A DNA stretch of 64,000 bases from Hymenobacter aranciens (GCF_030580865.1 NZ_JAUQSY010000008.1:248001-312000); one strand, 5' to 3'. Positions 7,099-16,772 are shown, counted from the first letter of the stretch. The notes: generated by a model from the sequence alone, not told the origin. Made by a program: numbers and translations.

Positions 7099-10000
7099 AT
7101 GGCCGATTTTTTCTTATCAATCTACCGTTTTTTCGCTGTTCGGAAGCGGTTATTTTACCTCGTTTTTCTGGCCAGCTTTCTTGGCCTGGGTGTCTTGGCT
7201 TCGCGTATCCGTTTCGATGAGAACGTGATGCAGATGCTGCCGCATCAGCAGCGGCTGGATGAGCTAAGTCAGTTTCTGCAAAGCTCCAAGTTTACGGACC
7301 GTGTGGTGCTCTGTGTGTCGGATATCGACAGCAGTACTGCTGCTTTGCCTGAGCAGCAGGCCGCTTATGCCGATACGCTGGTGGCAGCCATCCTGCACGA
7401 CGAGAGTCGCTTCATTTCCTCGGTTGTCTATCACACCAATGACAGCCTGATGTTTAATGTATTCGGCACGATTTCCGAAAACTTACCGATTTTTCTGGAA
7501 GAGCAGGACTACGCGGCCATCGACTCGGCCATTGCGCCACGTAATGTGGCGCGCAAAGTAGCCGCTAATTATGAAACGCTGGTGGGCCCGACCGGCATTG
7601 CGCTGAAGCCATTCATTGCGGCCGACCCGCTGGGATTTGGCTACGTAGTGTTGAATAAGCTCAAGGATTTTAAGCCCGACGACAAAGTTGATTTATTTGA
7701 GGGTCATTTCTTTACTGCTGACCGGCGGCATTTATTCATCTTTCTGGAGCCCCGGTATCCGTCAGCTAACACCCCTCAGAATCAGGCATTTTTCGAGAAG
7801 CTTGACCGCACGCTGGCCGCTCATTCCAGCCCGCGCTATAAGGCTGCTTATTTTGGTGCACCAGCGGTAGCGGCGGCCAATGCCAACCAGATTCGCCACG
7901 ACACCTATCTGACGCTGTCGATTTCGGTAGCGTCGCTGATTGTAGTCATTATGCTGTTTTTCCGACGATTACCGGCCCCCGTGCTGATGTTGCTACCGGT
8001 GGCTTTCGGCGGATTGTTTGCGCTGGCATTTGTGGCTACTACTCAGGAATCGGTTTCCGTTATCGCAGTTGGCGCCGGCTCTATTATTCTGGGTATTGCG
8101 GTTAATTATTCGCTTCATTACCTGACGCATTTCCGCTACCACCCCGACCCGGAAGCGACCATTCAGGATTTGGCCTTTCCGCTTACCATTGGTAGTCTGA
8201 CTACCATTGCGGGCTTTTTGTGCCTGCAATTTGTGGATGTGCCCGTGCTACACGACCTGGGTTTATTTGCGGGCCTGAGCTTGATTGGGGCGGCTATCTG
8301 CACCCTGATTTTTCTACCGCATTTCGTGACCGGGAGCAATTCGGCTGGTGCTATCACGAATGCAGCCTCTTCCCCGTATAGTAATCTGAGGCGCTGGATT
8401 TCAAGCTTTTTCCAGCATCGCACAGTACGCTATACTATCTTGGTTCTTACGCCAGTACTGCTTTATTACTCCTTTCAGGTTCGGTTCGAAAGCGACATGA
8501 GTCGTATTAATTTCATGACGCCGCAATTGCGCGATGCGGAAGCCCTGCTTAACCGCATTTCGACCTTATCGCGCAAAACTGTATTCCTGACCACAAAGGG
8601 CGCTAGTCTGGACGAAGCCCTGCAACGCAATGAGCAATTACTCCCGAAACTCAATGCCCTGCGCACTAAAGGGAAGATTCTGCGCTATTCCGGCCCGTTG
8701 GCCCTGCTGCCCTCGCGTAGCACCCAGCAAGCCCGCATCGCCCGCTGGAATACTTACTGGACACCCGCCAAAAAGCAGCAATTACTGGCTTCATTGACTG
8801 CTGCCGGCCGGCCATTTAATTTCTCCAGCAGCGCTTTTCAACCCGTTGCTGAAATGCTCAATCGCCCCTATATCCCATTGAGCGCTGAAAATCAGCAATT
8901 ATTACGCAAAGCCCTGCTCAATAATTTCATCGAGGAGAAGAACGGACAGGTATATATTCTCAATCTACTTACGACTACGCCCGAAAGCACGCGGGCCGTA
9001 TTTAAGGCCTTTGGTGATAACAAATACTCCTACATTTTTGACCGCCAGTACATCACGCATTCACTAGTTAGCATTGTCAATCAGGAATTTACCTTCATTG
9101 CCTTCTGGACTTCGACCCTGGTATTTGTGGCTTTGCTGCTTTCTTATGGTCGTATCGAGCTGGCGCTTATTTCTTTCCTGCCAATGGTGGTAGCCTGGGT
9201 GTGGATACTGGGCTTAATGGCTATTTTCGACATCAAATTCAACATTATCAACATCATTCTTTCGACGCTGGTATTTGCGCTTGGCGACGATTACTGTATT
9301 TTCACAATGGATGGCCTGCAACGCGACTACGCCGAGGGCCGCGAGGAGGAAAACTCGGTGAGCATTTCTATTATGCTCTCGGCCCTGACAACGCTTATTG
9401 GCTTGGGCACCTTGTTTTTAGCTAAGCATCCTGCTTTGCAATCGATGGCTTTTGTATCCATCATCGGCATTTTCTGCGTGTGGTTTGTGTCACAAACTTT
9501 GCAGCCCTATTTGTTTTCGCTGCTAATAACCAGTCCCGCGCAACGCAAACAGGCTCCCTACACTTTCTGGGGTTTGGTAAAATCGGTGTTCGCATTCAGT
9601 TATTTTGTCTTTGGCGCACTGCTGCTGAATATCCTGGGGCTGCTGCTGAAAATTGTGCCCGCCAAACGGAACGCCAAAAAGTACTTCTACCATTGGGTAA
9701 TCAGCAAGTTTACGGGCTCGCTGATTTACATCATGGCCAATGTCAAAAAGACATTTATCAACGACATGGGCGAAGACTTTTCGAAGCCGGCCGTTATCAT
9801 TGCCAACCACCAGTCATTTCTTGACATTCTGCTGCTTACCATGCAATACCCCAAGCTAGTGCTGCTCACCAGCGACTGGGTTTGGAACTCGCCCGTATTT
9901 GGCGCCGTGGTGCGCATGGCCGACTATTTCCCAGCCTCCCAGGGCGCCGAAACCGGCTTGGCGGCGCTGCAGCAGCAAGTAGCCGCAGGCTACTCGGTGG

Positions 10001-10956
10001 TTATCTTCCCCGAAGGCACCCGCTCGGCCGATGGCCGCATTCGGCGCTTTCACAAAGGCGCCTTCTTCTTGGCCGATAAACTGGGCCTTGACGTGTTGCC
10101 GATTCTCATTCATGGCAGTGGCGACACGATGCGCAAGGGGCATTTTTACCTCAACGACGGGCACATGACGCTGAAAATCCTGCCGCGCATCAAGGCCGGT
10201 GACCCGGCTTTTGGCAGCGACTATTCGACGCGAGCCAAGCTGGTAAGCCACTATTTCCGCCGCGAATACGCCCACTTGGCGCAGGCAGTGGAGCAGCCTG
10301 ATTATTACAAAAACGAGCTCATTGCCAACTACCTATACAAAGGCCCGGTGCTGGAATGGTACGCTAAAATCAAGATGCGGCTGGAGGGCTATTACCAGCT
10401 GTTCGACGGGCTGCTGCCGCGCCAAGGGCGAATTCTCGACATTGGTTGCGGCTACGGTTTCATGACCAATATGCTGGCCCTGACCTCCCCAGAGCGCGAA
10501 GTAAGTGGTTTCGACTTCGATGAGGAAAAGATTACGGTGGCCCAACACGGTTTCGTCAATGGCCCCAACGTGAGCTTTGCCTGTGCCAACGCCCTGACGA
10601 CCCCGCTGGCGCAGTACGACGGCATTGTGCTGAGCGACGTGCTGCACTACCTCCCCGACCACGAGCAGCAGGCCCTGCTGCAGAAATGCTACCAGAGTCT
10701 GCGGCCCGAAGGTGTTATCATCATCCGCGACGGCTTTAGAGAATTAGCTGACCGTCATAAAGGTACTCTGCTGACGGAATGGTTTTCGACGCGCTTTTGT
10801 AAGTTCAACAAAACGGCGGAAGGTGGGCTGGTTTTCCCGTCCACGGAGCTCGTCCGTAATTTTGCGGCGGCCAATCAGCTCGATTTGTCGCTCATCGATA
10901 ACACGCGCTACACCTCCAACCTCGTATTCGTTTGCCGCCGCCCCGCTCAAGTATGA
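7099..10956 (+). CDS. trifunctional MMPL exporter / lysophospholipid acyltransferase / SAM methyltransferase
   Basis: 1285-residue fusion. Residues about 1-830 form an RND/MMPL exporter with two sets of transmembrane helices, each after a large periplasmic loop (helix 1 near residue 18, clusters near 275-415 and 675-820). Residues about 860-1090 are a PlsC-type acyltransferase with the HX4D box at His904-Asp909 (NHQSFLD) and FPEGTRS at 970-976. Residues about 1100-1285 are a class I methyltransferase with the SAM loop LDIGCGYG near 1113-1120. The parts would acylate or methylate the pigment lipid on the cytoplasmic side and export it. Separate genes for these functions occur in proteobacterial aryl-polyene clusters; the one-chain form is known in Bacteroidota. 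Its stop shares ATGA with the next gene. Confidence 0.93.
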   Translation: MADFFLSIYRFFAVRKRLFYLVFLASFLGLGVLASRIRFDENVMQMLPHQQRLDELSQFLQSSKFTDRVVLCVSDIDSSTAALPEQQAAYADTLVAAILHDESRFISSVVYHTNDSLMFNVFGTISENLPIFLEEQDYAAIDSAIAPRNVARKVAANYETLVGPTGIALKPFIAADPLGFGYVVLNKLKDFKPDDKVDLFEGHFFTADRRHLFIFLEPRYPSANTPQNQAFFEKLDRTLAAHSSPRYKAAYFGAPAVAAANANQIRHDTYLTLSISVASLIVVIMLFFRRLPAPVLMLLPVAFGGLFALAFVATTQESVSVIAVGAGSIILGIAVNYSLHYLTHFRYHPDPEATIQDLAFPLTIGSLTTIAGFLCLQFVDVPVLHDLGLFAGLSLIGAAICTLIFLPHFVTGSNSAGAITNAASSPYSNLRRWISSFFQHRTVRYTILVLTPVLLYYSFQVRFESDMSRINFMTPQLRDAEALLNRISTLSRKTVFLTTKGASLDEALQRNEQLLPKLNALRTKGKILRYSGPLALLPSRSTQQARIARWNTYWTPAKKQQLLASLTAAGRPFNFSSSAFQPVAEMLNRPYIPLSAENQQLLRKALLNNFIEEKNGQVYILNLLTTTPESTRAVFKAFGDNKYSYIFDRQYITHSLVSIVNQEFTFIAFWTSTLVFVALLLSYGRIELALISFLPMVVAWVWILGLMAIFDIKFNIINIILSTLVFALGDDYCIFTMDGLQRDYAEGREEENSVSISIMLSALTTLIGLGTLFLAKHPALQSMAFVSIIGIFCVWFVSQTLQPYLFSLLITSPAQRKQAPYTFWGLVKSVFAFSYFVFGALLLNILGLLLKIVPAKRNAKKYFYHWVISKFTGSLIYIMANVKKTFINDMGEDFSKPAVIIANHQSFLDILLLTMQYPKLVLLTSDWVWNSPVFGAVVRMADYFPASQGAETGLAALQQQVAAGYSVVIFPEGTRSADGRIRRFHKGAFFLADKLGLDVLPILIHGSGDTMRKGHFYLNDGHMTLKILPRIKAGDPAFGSDYSTRAKLVSHYFRREYAHLAQAVEQPDYYKNELIANYLYKGPVLEWYAKIKMRLEGYYQLFDGLLPRQGRILDIGCGYGFMTNMLALTSPEREVSGFDFDEEKITVAQHGFVNGPNVSFACANALTTPLAQYDGIVLSDVLHYLPDHEQQALLQKCYQSLRPEGVIIIRDGFRELADRHKGTLLTEWFSTRFCKFNKTAEGGLVFPSTELVRNFAAANQLDLSLIDNTRYTSNLVFVCRRPAQV

Positions 10957-12473
10957 ACCAGCCCAAAAACATAGTGATTGTAGGTAGCGGCCTGGGCGGG
11001 CTCATTTGCGGCGCTATACTGAGCATGGAGGGCCACCATATCACAGTATTGGAGCGTAACAAGCAGTTTGGTGGCAACTTACAGTCTTTCGCCCGCGACA
11101 AACACCTTTTCGATTCGGGGGTGCATTACATTGGCGGGCTTGAGCCAGGTCAGAATACTTACAAGATTTTCAAGTATTTGGGCATCATCGATAGGCTTAA
11201 GCTCGAAAAGCTCGACTTAAATGCGTTCGATAAAATTCTGTTTCAAGACGATGCAACCGAGTATAACTACGCCCAAGGGTACGATAATTTTATCGAGACG
11301 CTGGCGGTCAATTTTCCGGATGAGCGCGCAGCAATTGAAAAGTATTGCACTGTTATTCAGCAAATTTGCGCAGCGTTTCCATTATACAATCTGGAGCCGC
11401 AGGAAAGCCTCACGCCCAGCGATGCATTATCAATTGATACCCATGCTTTTATTTCCTCGCTCACCGATAATGTAAAGCTGCAAAACGTGTTGGGCGGCAG
11501 CAATCCGCTTTATGCCGGTATTAGAAACCAAACCCCGCTTTATGTGCATGCGCTGGTCCTCAACAGCTACATTCAGAGTGCTTATCGCATTGTAGAAGGC
11601 GGCGGGCAGATTGCCAAGTTCCTGGCCAGCATCATCCGCCGGAATGGGGGCGTGCTGAAAAACAAGACTTTCGTGAAACGTTTCGTGACCGAAGGCCGTC
11701 AGGTGCAGTACGTAGAGTGTGAATCGGGCGAGCAATACGCTGGGGACTTATTTATTTCCAACATTCACCCGGCCCAAACGTTGGCCATGACGGCCACCGA
11801 GGCCATCCGACCCGCCATTCGCAACCGCGTGGCGGAACTGGAGAATTCCTTGTCAGCTTTCGTGCTGAATATCACACTAAAGCCGGGCACTTTTCCCTAC
11901 GTTAAGAGCAACTATTACTGTTATCTCAACGACGACGTGTGGAGCAGCATGGACTATACCGAGGAAACCTGGCCCCTCTCCTATTCGGTATTTTTCTCAG
12001 GCACTTCGAAAACAACGGACTACGCCGAGGGCATTTCCATTCTGGCCTACATGCGCTACGAAGAGGTAGCCCAATGGCGCGACAGCCACAACACGGTACA
12101 GGAACCAATGAATCGGGGCGAAGATTATGAATCCTTTAAGCGTCGTAAAGCCGAGCTATTACTGGAGAAGGTTTACCTGAAATTTCCGCAGCTTAAGGGC
12201 GCCATCAAGAATTATTATACAGCCACGCCGCTCACTTTCCGCGATTATATGGGCACGGCTGACGGCTCTATTTACGGCATCGTGAAGGACTACCGCAGTC
12301 CGCTTCGCAGCTACATTTCGCATCGCACGAAGGTTGAAAACCTGCTGCTGACGGGGCAGAATGTGAATATGCATGGGGTGCTTGGGGTAGCTATCAGCGC
12401 AGTGGTCACCTGTTCAGAGGTGCTGGGGCTGGATTATTTATTAGGCAAGATACATCATGCGCAAAACTCTTAA
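10953..12473 (+). CDS. CrtI/retinol-saturase-like NAD(P)/FAD-dependent oxidoreductase
   Basis: 506 residues. The start at ATG 10953 overlaps the previous stop (ATGA) and gives an immediate dinucleotide-binding loop, IVIVGSGLGGLICGAIL, followed by FGGNLQSF and FDSGVHYIGG, as in phytoene desaturases, carotene isomerases and retinol saturases. The C-terminal FAD-binding motif NLLLTGQNVNMHGVLGVAIS is present. In this cluster it may desaturate or isomerise the polyene chain (inference). A related enzyme is encoded on the opposite strand at 16773-18443. The last 17 bases overlap the next gene. Confidence 0.85.
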   Translation: MNQPKNIVIVGSGLGGLICGAILSMEGHHITVLERNKQFGGNLQSFARDKHLFDSGVHYIGGLEPGQNTYKIFKYLGIIDRLKLEKLDLNAFDKILFQDDATEYNYAQGYDNFIETLAVNFPDERAAIEKYCTVIQQICAAFPLYNLEPQESLTPSDALSIDTHAFISSLTDNVKLQNVLGGSNPLYAGIRNQTPLYVHALVLNSYIQSAYRIVEGGGQIAKFLASIIRRNGGVLKNKTFVKRFVTEGRQVQYVECESGEQYAGDLFISNIHPAQTLAMTATEAIRPAIRNRVAELENSLSAFVLNITLKPGTFPYVKSNYYCYLNDDVWSSMDYTEETWPLSYSVFFSGTSKTTDYAEGISILAYMRYEEVAQWRDSHNTVQEPMNRGEDYESFKRRKAELLLEKVYLKFPQLKGAIKNYYTATPLTFRDYMGTADGSIYGIVKDYRSPLRSYISHRTKVENLLLTGQNVNMHGVLGVAISAVVTCSEVLGLDYLLGKIHHAQNS

Positions 12474-14112
12474 AATTACAGGTTTATCAATTGTTTTTCT
12501 ATTACTTGGGGTGGTTGGGCTCATTGCCTATCAGTATAATCGCGTGGCTGGCAGCCACCCGGCGCCCACGCCTACGGCCCTGCTGCGGGCGCAGCCGCAA
12601 CAGTTAGGGGCTAATTGCTACACGCTAGCTAACAACTGGCTCCGTAAAAGCAACAGCGGCTGGTGGGAAATGCATCTCGAAGGCGAGCCTTTCGAGCGCG
12701 GCGTGGCCAATGGCAAGCTGAGCAAGCAGTTGCTCACGTTTCAGGAGCAGGCCTTTTTCGAGCAGATTTGCCGGCTGGTACCGTCGTCGTTCTACCGCCA
12801 GTTTCTCAAGTATTTGATTGGCATTTACAACCGTGACCTAGAGCAAAACCTGACGGAGGAACAGCGGCTGGAAATCTACGGCACTTCGCTGTCGGCCGAC
12901 CATAAATTTGATGAAATCGGGCCGGCTTACCCGCGCATGATGAACTATCACGCGGCCCACGACATTGGTCATGCGCTGCAAAACCTGGCGCTGGTCGGCT
13001 GTACGTCGTTTGCGGCCTGGGGCGAGCACTCGGTTGATGGGCAACTCATTATCGGTCGCAATTTTGATTTTTACGTTGGCGACAAGTTTGGCGAGAATAA
13101 GATTATTGCTTTCAATTCACCGGCCAGTGGACATAAGTTTATGACTATCACCTGGGCCGGGATGACGGGCGTGGTATCAGGCATGAACATGGCGGGCCTG
13201 ACTATCACCCTGAACGCGGCCAAATCGGAGCTACCGGGTGGCTCGGCCACGCCAATTTCGCTGCTGGCCCGCGAGATTCTGCAGTATGCCAGCACCATTG
13301 AGGAGGCCGTAGCCATTGCCCAAAAGCGGCAGACTTTCGTAGCCGAGTCGCTGCTCATCGGCTCGGCGCAGGATAATAAGGCGGTGGTGATTGAAAAAAC
13401 TCCCACCGAGGTACAAGTGTATGATTCGCAGCACAACTACCTCACTTGCACCAATCATTACCAGAGTACCGCGCTCGGCGTCACGCAGCTAAACCGCGAG
13501 CACATGCGCGAAAGTGCTTCGGTGTATCGGCAGCAGCGCCTGGAGGAGCTTATCAGCCAGGCTGGCAAGCTTAATCCGCAGAATACGGCGGCCATTTTGC
13601 GCGACCAGCGGGGGTTGCGAGGCGAGTTTATCGGTTATGGCAACGAAAAGGCCGTCAATCAGTTGATTTGTCATCACTCGATTATTTTTCAGCCGCAAAA
13701 GCGCGTGGTTTGGATTGCATCGGCGCCCTGGCAGCTGGGTCAGTACCGGGCGTATGACTTAAACAAGATTTTCGCCATGCGCGGGCTGAGTGCCGACCAG
13801 GAAATTGCCGAGCCCGTGGCCATTCCGGCCGATACTTTCCTGCAAACTGCGGCTTACCGGGATTTCGTAAAATTCCGGCAGCTCAGCACGCAGGCGCAGG
13901 ATGGTCAGCCCGTTCCGGCCACCGACTTCGTGCGCCTCGACCCAGAGTATTACCACGCTTACGTGCTGGCCGGGAATGCTTATTTCCAGCAGAATGAGTT
14001 TGCCCAGGCGCGGCAGATGTACCGAACAGGACTGACGAAAGTCATTGCTTCCCAGCCGGAAGAGCGTTACCTGCGCAAGCAGATTGAGAAATGTACTGCG
14101 AAGCTGGATTAG
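12457..14112 (+). CDS. C45-type autoproteolytic acyltransferase/hydrolase with TPR tail
   Basis: 551 residues: an N-terminal membrane anchor or signal (ITGLSIVFLLLGVVGLIAY), a domain like isopenicillin-N acyltransferase and acid-ceramidase-type Ntn hydrolases, and a C-terminal tetratricopeptide-like segment (about 490-545, YHAYVLAGNAYFQQNEFAQA). Cys182 in VGCTSFAAWG is the probable nucleophile freed by self-cleavage, and GRNFDFYVGD downstream is a family landmark. The expected location is periplasmic. In this cluster it could attach or remove an acyl or amino group on the exported pigment, for instance forming the ester between aryl-polyene and its lipid anchor; that is inference. It overlaps the upstream gene by 17 bases and is 9 bases from the ligase. 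Confidence 0.82.
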   Translation: MRKTLKITGLSIVFLLLGVVGLIAYQYNRVAGSHPAPTPTALLRAQPQQLGANCYTLANNWLRKSNSGWWEMHLEGEPFERGVANGKLSKQLLTFQEQAFFEQICRLVPSSFYRQFLKYLIGIYNRDLEQNLTEEQRLEIYGTSLSADHKFDEIGPAYPRMMNYHAAHDIGHALQNLALVGCTSFAAWGEHSVDGQLIIGRNFDFYVGDKFGENKIIAFNSPASGHKFMTITWAGMTGVVSGMNMAGLTITLNAAKSELPGGSATPISLLAREILQYASTIEEAVAIAQKRQTFVAESLLIGSAQDNKAVVIEKTPTEVQVYDSQHNYLTCTNHYQSTALGVTQLNREHMRESASVYRQQRLEELISQAGKLNPQNTAAILRDQRGLRGEFIGYGNEKAVNQLICHHSIIFQPQKRVVWIASAPWQLGQYRAYDLNKIFAMRGLSADQEIAEPVAIPADTFLQTAAYRDFVKFRQLSTQAQDGQPVPATDFVRLDPEYYHAYVLAGNAYFQQNEFAQARQMYRTGLTKVIASQPEERYLRKQIEKCTAKLD

Positions 14113-14121
14113 CCGTTTACA

Positions 14122-15411
14122 ATGAGCCCACTTGAGCGTGCATCGGCAGCTGAAATAACTGATTTTCAGAACATGGCACTACGCCAGCAGCTGGCCTATC
14201 TGGCACACAACTCCCCGTATTACCAGCGTCAGTTTCGGGAGCAGCATATTAATGTGGCTGACATTCGCACGGTGGCTGATTTGGCTCGCCTGCCATTCAC
14301 TACCAAAGACGACCTGCAGCGCCACAACTGGGATTTTCTCTGCGTGCCGCGCAACCAGGTAGCCGAGTATTCCAGCACCTCGGGCACGCTGGGCGAACCG
14401 GTGATTATCGGGCTGACCAAGAATGACCTGGCACGCTTATACCGCAATGAGTATCTATCGTTTGGCTGCGCCGACGGCGGCGCCGACGACGTGTATCAGC
14501 TCATGCTGACGCTCGACCGGCAGTTTATGGCGGGCATTGCGTACTATGGCGGCTTGCTGGAGCTGGGCGCCGGCATTATTCGGGTGGGGCCGGGCAATCT
14601 GGCGGCGCAATTGGCCAATATTCAGCAGCTTCAGCCTACGGCGCTGGTAGCGGTGCCGTCGTTTATCAGCAATCTGCTGGCTTTTGCGCAGGAGCAGAAC
14701 ATAAACCTGAATGACAGCAGCATACGGAAGATAGTTTGTATTGGCGAAAGCATCCGACAGGAGGATTTTCAACTCAACGCCCTGGCGCAGAAAATCACCG
14801 GCCAGTGGCCAAACGTGCAACTGTATTCCACTTATGCCTCGACCGAAAAGCAGACGGCCTTTACCGAATGCGGCCAGGGCCAGGGCGGGCATCACCAGCC
14901 CGAACTCATTGTTTTTGAAATAGTGAACGAGGGTGGCCAACTGCTGAAGGCTGGCGAAACCGGCGAGCTGGTCATCACCAATCTGGGTGTCGAAGGCATG
15001 CCGCTGTTACGCTACAAAACCGGCGACCTCTGCGCGTATTACGATGCGCCCTGCGCCTGTGGCCGCACTACCCGGCGCCTCGGGCCGATTGTTGGGCGCA
15101 AGCAGCAACTCATTAAATACAAAGGCACTACCCTATATCCGCAAACGATATTCAACGTTCTGAACTCGTTTGCAGAAATTGCTGCCTACGTAGTGGAAGC
15201 CAGCCGAAGTGCGCTGGGTACTGATGAGCTGACGGTTACCGTAGCCTTTCGGAGTGAGGACTGGGTAGAAGCACCAGCGCGCCTGCGCCAGGCCCTGCAG
15301 GCGGGGCTGCGGGTGCTACCCACGCTGCTCGTGGCGCCCCTGCCCGCCGTGCTGGCCCGGCAGCAGGCCGATGGCAAGCGCAAGCCTTCGGTTTTTATTG
15401 ACCGGCGTTAG
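14122..15411 (+). CDS. PaaK-like AMP-dependent acyl/aryl ligase
   Basis: 429 residues of the adenylate-forming superfamily, phenylacetate-CoA ligase branch. The ATP-binding loop reads YSSTSGTLGEPVIIG, followed by LYSTYASTE and the hinge region LLRYKTGDLC and GRKQQLIKYKGTTLYP. It would adenylate a carboxylic acid, possibly the aromatic starter (coumarate-like) of the aryl polyene, and pass it to ACP or CoA. The substrate cannot be read from sequence. It is the last gene of the + strand pigment operon, and its final 17 bases overlap, tail to tail, the end of the flavoprotein gene on the other strand, leaving no room for an intergenic terminator. Confidence 0.85.
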   Translation: MSPLERASAAEITDFQNMALRQQLAYLAHNSPYYQRQFREQHINVADIRTVADLARLPFTTKDDLQRHNWDFLCVPRNQVAEYSSTSGTLGEPVIIGLTKNDLARLYRNEYLSFGCADGGADDVYQLMLTLDRQFMAGIAYYGGLLELGAGIIRVGPGNLAAQLANIQQLQPTALVAVPSFISNLLAFAQEQNINLNDSSIRKIVCIGESIRQEDFQLNALAQKITGQWPNVQLYSTYASTEKQTAFTECGQGQGGHHQPELIVFEIVNEGGQLLKAGETGELVITNLGVEGMPLLRYKTGDLCAYYDAPCACGRTTRRLGPIVGRKQQLIKYKGTTLYPQTIFNVLNSFAEIAAYVVEASRSALGTDELTVTVAFRSEDWVEAPARLRQALQAGLRVLPTLLVAPLPAVLARQQADGKRKPSVFIDRR

Positions 15412-16639
15412 CGGCTTCCATCCGCACCAGCTTGGCCAGCGAGCCCAGCACGCGGGCGTGGTGCTTCACGTAGGGGTTTTCCAGGTCCCAGACGTAGCCG
15501 GCTAGCACGGAGCAGATTTGCCGCTTGATTTCGGGGTCGGGGTTGGCGGCGTAGATAATATCCTGCAGCGTACCATTGTACCAGCCCATGACATAGGAGC
15601 GGAACGTGTTGACACCCTGCATGGTAGGCGCCACGTAATCCTGCTGCCAGTCGACGGGCCCGCCGGCCAGTTGCTGGCACACCAACTGCGCCGCCCGGTG
15701 CCCCGATACGGTGGCCAGGGTTACGCCGGAGGAGAAAATCGGGTCCAGAAACTCCGTCACGTTGCCGGTGAGCACGAAGCCGTCGCCAAAAAACCGGTCA
15801 GTAGTGACGGACCAGCCTTCGAGCAGGCGCGGCTCCATGACGAAGGCACTGTCGGCAAAACGGCGGTTGGTGAAGGCGTTGGTTTTGATTATCTGGCGAA
15901 GCTGCTCGCTCACCGAGCCTTCAAACTGGTCAAAGAATTCCGGATTTCCAACGAAACCTACTGATGTGTAGCCGTTGGAAAATGGTATCACCCAAGCCCA
16001 TACTTCGCCTTCATGGGAAATGATGGTGATGCGGTCGGGCTCGTCGAACGTGTAGCGTTTCGGGTCTTCGAAATGCGCGAAAAGCGTTTTGCGGCCGGGC
16101 AGGTTCGAGGGACGGTCGAGCTTGAACAGGCGCGGGATGACACGGCCGTAGCCGCTGGCGTCGATGATAAAGCGGGCTTTGACGTTGCGCTCCTGGCCGG
16201 TGGGTCCTACGACTTTGGTAATCGAATCGGTGCCAAAAAACTCGATGTCAGTAACTTCTGTTTCAAAATCCACGGGCACGCCCATTTTCCGGACTTCGGT
16301 GGCTAACAGGTTGTCGAAGTCGGCACGGGGCACCTGCCAGGTCCAGTCCCAGCCCGTGCTGAATTTGTTAGAGAAATCAAAATCAGCAATTTGCTCGTCT
16401 TTAACGAACTTGGCGCCGAATTTTTTCTGGAATCCCTGGGCTTCGAGGGCAGGCACGAAACCGGCGGCATCGAGGGCCTCCATGCAGCGCGGCAGCAGGC
16501 TCTCGCCAATGACGAAGCGCGGAAACATCATCTTCTCGACAATCCGCACCGAATAACCAGCCTGATTCACAATCGATGCCGCTACCGTACCCGATGGCCC
16601 GGCGCCAATCACCAACACATCAATTTCCTCAGAATCCAT
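15395..16639 (-). CDS. halogenase-like FAD-dependent monooxygenase
   Basis: 414 residues. The N-terminal FAD loop is VLVIGAGPSGTVAASI; the central motif WAWVIPFSNG fits the WxWxIP signature of flavin-dependent halogenases, and FLTGNV-like GFVLTGNVTEFLDPIFSSGV closes the FAD site. Relatives act on aromatic rings (tryptophan halogenases, or hydroxylases that lost the halide site), so halogenation or hydroxylation of the aryl head of the pigment is a reasonable inference; chlorinated flexirubins are known in Bacteroidota. The gene faces the pigment operon and overlaps the ligase by 17 bases. Whether the catalytic Lys and Glu of true halogenases are present would need an alignment. Confidence 0.82.
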   Translation of the reverse strand: MDSEEIDVLVIGAGPSGTVAASIVNQAGYSVRIVEKMMFPRFVIGESLLPRCMEALDAAGFVPALEAQGFQKKFGAKFVKDEQIADFDFSNKFSTGWDWTWQVPRADFDNLLATEVRKMGVPVDFETEVTDIEFFGTDSITKVVGPTGQERNVKARFIIDASGYGRVIPRLFKLDRPSNLPGRKTLFAHFEDPKRYTFDEPDRITIISHEGEVWAWVIPFSNGYTSVGFVGNPEFFDQFEGSVSEQLRQIIKTNAFTNRRFADSAFVMEPRLLEGWSVTTDRFFGDGFVLTGNVTEFLDPIFSSGVTLATVSGHRAAQLVCQQLAGGPVDWQQDYVAPTMQGVNTFRSYVMGWYNGTLQDIIYAANPDPEIKRQICSVLAGYVWDLENPYVKHHARVLGSLAKLVRMEAANAGQ

Positions 16640-16677
16640 GCCTGTTCGTAGCGTGTGCTAATTTTTTCGATTAAAAC

Positions 16678-16689
16678 CGGATTAATCCG
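16678..16689. promoter_or_regulatory. 12-bp perfect palindrome CGGATTAATCCG upstream of the flavoprotein gene
   Basis: This self-complementary dodecamer lies 39 bases upstream of the start of the halogenase-like gene, in the 133-base gap behind the CrtI-like gene. It could be an operator for a dimeric regulator. No second copy was noticed, so it may be chance. Confidence 0.25.
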
Positions 16690-16772
16690 AGAGCAATTTA
16701 GCATGGAAAACCGAATAACGCTGCGTGAGAAGCGTACGCCCGGTTGGGGAAGCGGGAATGGCCGTGTGGCAC

